From: Owenia fusiformis
Taxonomy: Eukaryota; Annelida; Polychaeta; Sabellida; Oweniidae
DNA length: 64,000 nucleotides
Direction of reading: 5' to 3'
Assembly (NCBI GenBank): GCA_903813345.2
Contig: CAIIXF020000004.1
Location: 27,221,985-27,285,984, forward strand
Position 1 is the first letter of the stretch. Every line of letters begins with the position of its first letter. The notes under the pieces were generated by a model. It did no database searches. It worked only from the letters and a program-made list of their open reading frames with translations, and was not told the DNA's origin. The translations under genes and the position numbers were made by a program. Below are positions 57,395 through 64,000 of this stretch, one piece after another.

Positions 57395-60300
57395 ATGGTT
57401 ACCATGATGTCTGCAAGGATTATACTGCTAGTGGTGGCGGTGTTATGTATCTGGCATGCAGGGCAAGTAAGAGCATCATGTGATTGCAAGCTTAATGCAG
57501 CTTCCACAGTAAAGCCAGAGATCATCAACTCAAAACTGGAATCGCAACAACAAATAATTGATGGGTAATTTATTTAATTTTTATGTTTCAATACTTTTTT
57601 TAGAAATACTTTTTATTCCAGAGTAAAAAATGTTAAAGCAATTACAAACAGCATTACAGTTACAAAAAATTTAATAACAGTATACCTTTGGCATATTATG
57701 TGGAAAATCCCAAGATCACTATTTCAATTAAATGTTTCAAGGAATCCTAGACTTCGAAGAAATATTTCTTAACTTTTTGGAAATTAATGAACTATTTCTA
57801 CAAATAAACATGATGGAAATCTTTGGAGGATTCCTAGATTAACTTATTTCACTTTTTGAATGATTCTTAGATTAACTTATTTTACTTTTTGAATGATTCT
57901 TTAATTGTTTTCAAATCCAGCCTAGAGGAAAAGTACCAGAAGATGGCACTAGACAATGCATTGAAACTTGAGCGTCTGAAGAGTGCCAAAGGAGATTCTC
58001 AAGAAATGACAAGTATTATTTATCCTCAAGGTAATTGAATCAGATGATAGATTCAAATTATAATACTATGTCAAATGCAATTAAATTACTCTTTTACAGG
58101 TATATGTAATATTAACATGAAAGCCATTCATGGGGCAGTGAATTAAAAAGTCTGTATATAGAATATTCTTTAATGTAGCTGTTATTGAATATTAAGGAAC
58201 ATGAAAGAGTCAATAATCGATATATTTCGCTACCACACTCCATATCATGTTTTTAAATTCCTTATGTTTATAACGTATAAAGTTTTGTAATCACTTGTCA
58301 CGCAGCTCTCCATTTATACGGATTCATCACTTATAAAATGCTGTGTATGAATAATCTTGTTTTGACATAGTTATTGGTAGGGAATCATTGTGATATTTGG
58401 CATGTAGTCATTACAATGTAATCCACCTTATAAACAAGGAACCAGAGAGAAAAAACGATTCATTCTTGATGAAAAGAACATTAGAAACAAAATGCAAACT
58501 TCAATTCACTTAAACGTATAATGCATAGCTATATACATAAAGTGTGCTCGAACATATGAGCAAAATATCTAATGTAGGGTAAAACTTTTATGTCGCCACT
58601 AAAAGTGGTAATTGATATAGCCTCAAACATTTGTGGGGACAGTTTTTGGCAGTTTGTGTTTGGAGTTTGACATCTTTAACAAATGACAGGTGGTGACATT
58701 TTGCATGTTAATGCCTTGTTTTTCCTAATTATAGCTAAAAACCAGAAAGTATTTTAAGCTTCCAAAAGTTATATGGTGATATTTAGCAGGAAATGAATTA
58801 AAATGTCTCGCCTTATGCTACACAAGTTTGTTTTTCTATTCTCAGTGAGTAAGTGTCCCAAGAAGAACCATCTGCGCTGCAAAGAATCGGGAGAGTGCAT
58901 CCATCAACTATTGGTGAGCATAACCTTCACTTCAATTATATACAATACATAAAATATGCAAGCAGAACTGGCCAGGCCTTACAGCAGGCTTTGACAATTA
59001 ATTGTAACCACTAAATAGAGCAGAAGCCTGGGGAACCTGTGCCCATGCATACTGTTCTTCTACTTAATTTGTCAAATTTGTTAAAATCTGAATATTGGCG
59101 GAGATTTAATTTGCCAAACTTAACAGGTCTAAATACCTTTGAAATTGAATAAACTCTACTTACCTACTAATTTTGGATGCTATCTTACTTAGACTTTCAA
59201 ACATCAAAATGGTCCAATTTATAGGATAAATCTTGAACCAAGATACACCATTTTTCCAAACAGAAATTACATTGGATAAAATTTCCTGGGAATTTCTGAA
59301 AAATTGGCGAAGACAGGAATTGGCAATTTTATGCAATTTGCCAAATTAAAACAACAGCCAAAATAACAGTAAAATAACAGTAGCATAGTACCCCACACAA
59401 GTTTGTGATAACTTGGAACTGTGATTTCGAGACTGTACCTTATACTATCTGTTATAAACGTTAGCACACATAAGTAGAGGAAATTTCCAACATTATAATT
59501 TTTGGGTTTTTATTTTCCTTCAATTACATTAAAAACAGAATCAACTGAACCAAGGGTGTTATTAATGCATTTAAACCAATTTGATGTCATAAGTCAAAAT
59601 TAAGAATTGCTGATTTTAACAATTTTACTTACTTATCACTTATTTGAACATTAACACTCCAAAAGTAGGCCTTTGTGGTATTTTGAATAGTCTATTGGTA
59701 GTCTGGCAATAAGACAGGTCCATTAACATTTTATTTTGGAAATATACTTGCCCTAGATATCTTGTTGTCCAGTTGTTGTCATGCTTGAATCATATAAATG
59801 TTAAAATGTACTAGAGTTTCAATGTCATATTCATTGAAACAATGTAGCAATTTTGTAAAATATTGGCCACTATGTAGCATTTTGAAATTGCTGCCATTTA
59901 ACCATTATTAAACATGTGGCTAAATAAACTATTTCCAATGTTGGAAATTGCCTCTAGTTTATGTGTGCTAAATTTGATATCAAATGGTAAAGGATCGTGT
60001 GTTCAAATCAAGGGTTTAAGTCATTATAGAAAACTTGTGTGGGGTACTATATAACAGGTGTGGACCATTTTTCACGTATAGCAGGGGTGGACAATTTAAA
60101 GCAGACCTCAGTAACTTACATTTCAAGAAGTTAAAGTTTCACTTTACTCAATTACAGGGCTGTGATGGAGTGTTGGATTGCCTAGATGGATCTGATGAGA
60201 CTGATAGATGCGGTGAGTTAATATGATTATCCCATCAATAGTTTTATAAGGGCATGGGGTTTTGATTCTTTCAATCACTCAAACTAATAGAGTAAACATT

Positions 60301-61741
60301 CATTTGGTGTTTCAGGTGGTCTTGATAATCTCATATTTTGATGAAATCTTACATCCAGTAAAAAAATAAATTCAGATGAACTTTGAGTTCTATAAATCTT
60401 AGCCTAAATGATGATGATATTAACCAAGATATTTTTCAAGAAAGTATGGATTTTTGCCTTTAATGCGCTTTTGTAAGGATTTTGAGAACAAGGATAAATT
60501 ATACGAGTTATTCAACTCATACAAAATTGCATCACATTGCTGGTATAAAATAAAGACATTAATCTGTTGACAAAGACAAAATAATGATTAAAGGAGTTTT
60601 GGCAATATTGCACCAGTAATAGACTTTAGTTCCTATATTTTGTATGTATTTTCATCAAAAATTATTGAGAATTAAGAAAAACAGAGGTGCATGACTAATT
60701 CTGGCCCAGTTACTGTGTAAATATTAGGACTTAAAAATTAGACTCTTAAAATTAACTTTCAGTTGATACGTTGGTGCCAGGCAAACCAATCGTAACTGTC
60801 CTCCCCAAAAATCAGAATTGTTTCCCAGACGCTGCCTCGGATGTAACACTTATCGGCACAGTAACAAGAATGGAGACATCGGAATTTTTCCCTCAAGTTT
60901 TTAAGGGAACTGGCATAGGAGAATATAGTTTTATAGATAGCGACGGAAGGTAAATGCAAGAGTGAATTTTCAAGTGGCTATGTACATCATTGGATGAGAG
61001 TATACAAAATGTAAAATATGCAAATCTTGGGGGATATGTATCTAGACAATATAAGAAACTATGGGGTTTCAAACCACTATGGTCATGCCCAATGATCATG
61101 AAAATTGGATGGGGGAGAAAACAATTTCTGCTAGAAAATTCGAAAAACTATTGAATTACTGAATGGATGGGCACACAGTATGATAACATATTATAAGTCT
61201 TCTGAACAGATACACTTCTAAAATATGAGATCTATTAAAAAAGGTGCAAGGCCATCAAAGTGCACAGGTCAATGTTATCATAACTTAATTAATGCCATTG
61301 CTGACTTTATAAAATAAGTTTCCATTTGTTGTACATGTCATCAATTTTAAAATGTTTATAGATTATGTGTATTATGACTGAAATCAACTTTTTAGTAATT
61401 GATGAAATGTAACTATTGTATAATTGAGCTTCAACATTAATGATAATACATTTGTGAAATCTATACATGTACTGAGGTGTTCATCCTCAGACACATTATA
61501 ATAATGTTTGTGTTTTTCATGTTTTTTATGTTTCAGGGATATCAAGGGTGTCTTGGAAGTCAGTCTTACCCACTTTGCGGCATCAGGTGAAATGATATGG
61601 GACTGGATTGATGACAAGTATAAATTTAGAGGACATGCATTTCAGCCCCTTTTCCATGAATCGCCACTCATAGGCACTTTATACCATGGATTTGATTTTA
61701 AGGAGGTTTGCTCACATTCAATCTGGCATCCCTATGGCTAA
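57395..61741 (+). CDS. Giant extracellular haemoglobin linker chain, copy 2 (six exons, 264 aa)
   Basis: Exons: 57,395-57,564, 57,921-58,030, 58,846-58,913, 60,158-60,212, 60,763-60,949, 61,537-61,741. All splice sites, the six LDLa cysteines, the DCLDGSDE motif and cysteines 154 and 255 are kept, so the gene looks functional. Differences from copy 1 (by eye): G7A, K114Q, T171M, A185G, T217I, L237H, A243G, N257H, A258S, D264G, and codon 265 changed from GAA to TAA, ending the protein four residues early. Only about three silent exon changes are seen. K114Q lies in the LDLa module; most others are in the C-terminal domain. Role and location as for copy 1. Confidence 0.85.
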
Positions 61742-62007
61742 ATTAAAATATAATGCTTGTTCTAAAATCCAAAATGTTTGGACTTAAGATTAATTAAGCA
61801 TCATGAACTGTTTAGACTACATGCATCTGTCAAATAATAATTATTGACTTACTAACTTATAATCTGATTACATTTGAAAATGTTTTGATCTTACAATTTA
61901 TACTTCCCACAATTTTGCTCTCACAATTCTTATATTATGATTAAAAAACATTTAACTCTCCCCAAGAATATGCTGTCAAGATAATCATCAATACTTGTAA
62001 GTCTGAA

Positions 62008-62013
62008 AATAAA
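62008..62013 (+). terminator. Possible polyadenylation signal of linker gene 2
   Basis: AATAAA at the position matching 28,076-28,081, 266 bp after the earlier stop of this copy. Confidence 0.3.
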
Positions 62014-62185
62014 AATCAAGAACATAAAATCATATACATATTTTTGTTAAATCTAAAATGTTTTCGGATCAATGTCATGAATATGACATTCAGAAAGGAC
62101 AATGTCCTTGGACTTTTTACTTAGCATCATTTATTAGACATTGACCATAATTAGACTTAACTATCTAGAATAGATTATCATAAAA

Positions 62186-63844
62186 CACGGGATACTAGAG
62201 TATCCGCGTATATTGAGTATGACCGGTTCTTAGGCTACGAATATGACCTGTTTTGGAAAGTCATGAGAGGCACAGCTGCTTAAAAATGGAAAATAAAGGT
62301 TAACTTCTATATTATCCTTTTTGAAATTGTGTTTGTTGAATATAGTTTATGCTGAATTTAATAGTAATGTAACAAAAAAATGTTAAACATGAGCTATTTT
62401 AGCAATGTAACTGTTCATAATGGAATATCAATCAGAAAGTACAGATTTCTCGCCTTAGAGCCAAATCATTAATATCACAGTAGAAAAAAACAAATCCCAA
62501 ACCTTTTTATGGCTAACCTGAACAAGATCTCCAAATCTCAGTTTATATGATCCCCCGTAGAGTGAGCAAGAGAAGGATTTATCTTTTCCCAGAGGATACG
62601 CTTGTGAAATGTCATGGAAACGAGTGTAACACGGCCCACTGATTGATGTGATCGGAATGTTACCGGTGTAGAATACGAGTGTATGTATTGAGAGCACCTA
62701 AACTCTCCATTATGGTACCCTCGAACGTGATCGTTCAAGGTGTCCTTGCTTTTATAAATCTTGCCACACTGATCGCATTCAAAAACATCATAAACAGAGG
62801 TGTGCTTTCTGGACATATGCCTTGTAAGACTATTTTTGTGTGTGGTGTTAAATTCACACAACGCGCACAACAGTGTCTTGCGTTTTGTGGCATCGGGATC
62901 GCTAGTACCAATCAGCTGTTGAACACCTTTAGGGGTAGACTGACAAACTTTATAATATGTTTATATTTTCAAATACATGATAAACTTTTCTTTCCATACA
63001 TTGTAATGTATTGGTATAAAACCTGTCTTAATATATTACTGAAATTCGATAAAAATGTTCTAAAAGCATATTTTGCCATTACTTTCGCCAACATTCTGAA
63101 ATCGGGTCAACTGATTTAACCACAAATCTACAAAAGGTCTGAAATGGGACAACATAATTATAATCAAACAAGGCTATTGTTTTCGGTCTACGTTTAACTG
63201 AATTCTTTTGGAAAAAATAGGCTCTTGACACTATAAGTCATCTACTCTTATTTAGTTCTTCCCACTTTATATTGGAGACCTACTGCAAGCGTCTGAAGAG
63301 TCTCAACATTTTGGTATTTCGAATTACCTTTTGCATCTGTCACCGCTAAAAGTCGTATCCAAACACAGGTTAAATGCCGATCCAAGACATTTCACAACCG
63401 TATTCTCCAATAATGGGGCACCAGTGACATTCGTATTCTCAAAAATTCAAAGATGTATCATATTTGGACAGAGCAGGCTAAATTATTTAAAATATTCATG
63501 ACTAATTCGTAGATCTAGCTATATATTATACATAAGATGTGTCATCCTCTTCGGAGTTGCGTTGTGTTACACAAAAACTGATCAAAGATGCTGGAAACTA
63601 GGATTTTACGGCTTCAATCTAATATTAATACGTTTTCTCTTGATTAAGGCCCCTTGTGATATGCCTGGCATTATAAGTATACCAATTATCATTCATTGAC
63701 CAAGTAGGATAAAAAGAAAACGTTCGAAAGTGTTCATAAAAAGCAAGTACTCACCTCGTCTGTTTATAGGAACAGAAATACGGTCACACTCGTAAGCTTA
63801 GAACCGGTCATACTCAATATACGCGGATACTCTAGTTACCCGTG
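62186..63844. mobile_element. 1.66-kb inverted-repeat transposon carrying C2H2 zinc fingers
   Basis: The termini begin CACGGGATACTAGAGTATCC (left) and, as reverse complement of the right end, CACGGGTAACTAGAGTATCC. They stay alike for about 63 bp with roughly seven mismatches. ATAAAA flanks both sides (62,180-62,185 and 63,845-63,850). Copy A at about 47,376-47,390 has the joined site GATTATCATAAAAGAGG with one ATAAAA. A 6-bp duplication does not fit hAT, Tc1 or CACTA; I leave the superfamily open. Confidence 0.88.
62538..62870 (-). pseudogene. C2H2 zinc-finger fragment inside the inverted-repeat element
   Basis: The minus strand encodes two canonical C2H2 fingers: C-x2-C-x12-H-x4-H (CALCEFNTTHKNSLTRHMSR) and C-x2-C-x12-H-x4-H (CDQCGKIYKSKDTLNDHVRG). 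They are followed by GEFRCSQ, which would start a third finger but has no second cysteine. The open frame is 110 codons and lies fully inside the transposon. It may be a captured exon of a host zinc-finger gene or the DNA-binding part of the element's own protein. The fingers themselves look intact. Confidence 0.65.
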
Positions 63845-64000
63845 ATAAAAGAGGTTACAGGTTCACTACTAACTGACAGGCCCTCTTTTTGGACATAAGA
63901 ACTCACTCCTGTAGATTTGTCATTCATAACTTTCTAAACATGTGGGTATTTTTTTAATTATCTTGGAAAAATAATTTAGCAAATATTTGACAGCTTATAA
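63845..64000 (+). repeat. Duplicated flank continuing past the window end
   Basis: Matches about 47,382-47,550 with few differences (GAGGTTACAGG...GACAGCTTAT), so segment B is not complete in this window. Confidence 0.9.

Larger units (their letters stand above)
53295..62133 (+). repeat. Segmental duplication, copy B (reverse transcriptase + linker gene 2)
   Basis: Head-to-tail copy of 18,566-28,201 in the same orientation. Compared with copy A it lacks the intron-5 Tigger element, has one fewer unit of the intron 1 VNTR and of the 126-bp upstream repeat, and carries about 60 extra bases in intron 3 (near 60,055). Homology with A's flank continues beyond, interrupted by the element at 62,186-63,844. 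Confidence 0.95.

Noticed and set aside
62679-63119. 146-codon plus-strand open frame
   Set aside because: It overlaps the C2H2 fingers on the other strand, has no recognisable domain and is likely a shadow.

Overview
The window is animal nuclear DNA, AT-rich and intron-bearing, and most likely from an annelid. The only protein-coding genes I can assemble exon by exon are two copies of a six-exon gene. Its product has a signal peptide, a short helical segment, one LDL-receptor class A module with six cysteines and a DCLDGSDE calcium motif, and a C-terminal globular domain. That is the architecture of the linker chains of annelid giant extracellular haemoglobin (hexagonal-bilayer haemoglobin/erythrocruorin). 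I cannot resolve the species or the linker class (L1-L4).

Layout. 1-18,565: no intact gene; degenerate coding fragments, a hAT-type non-autonomous transposon (7,775-8,537), a 64-bp near-perfect palindrome (10,591-10,654), a Myb/SANT-like relic, a broken Tigger/pogo transposase (13,860-14,955), a 5'-truncated LINE (about 14,956-16,378) and several 3' tails of a Penelope-like retroelement. 18,566-28,201: segment A, with a broken Penelope-like reverse transcriptase (minus strand) followed by linker gene copy 1 (22,705-27,823). 28,202-46,855: an 18.65-kb insertion with CACTATG... terminal inverted repeats and a TTA target duplication. It has no recognisable transposase and holds a 12.5-kb tandem array of seven Helentron-like units. 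46,856-53,294: the rest of segment A's flank, a TTAA-flanked insertion, a large GTCCGTCC-type minisatellite, a Tc1/mariner-like insertion and a second Helentron-like element. 53,295-64,000: segment B, the second copy of the reverse transcriptase plus linker gene copy 2 (57,395-61,741), followed by a 1.66-kb inverted-repeat element carrying two C2H2 zinc fingers.

The main result is comparative. Because segments A and B are recent paralogues, each serves as the empty site for insertions in the other. Four insertions can be delimited almost to the base: a Tigger-like element in intron 5 of copy 1 (TA), the 18.65-kb CACTA/CMC-like giant (TTA), a 477-bp TTAA element, and the 1.66-kb zinc-finger element in B (ATAAAA). 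The two linker genes differ at ten missense sites and an early stop, against about three silent exon changes. Both reverse transcriptase copies are dead through different lesions. All comparisons were made by eye.
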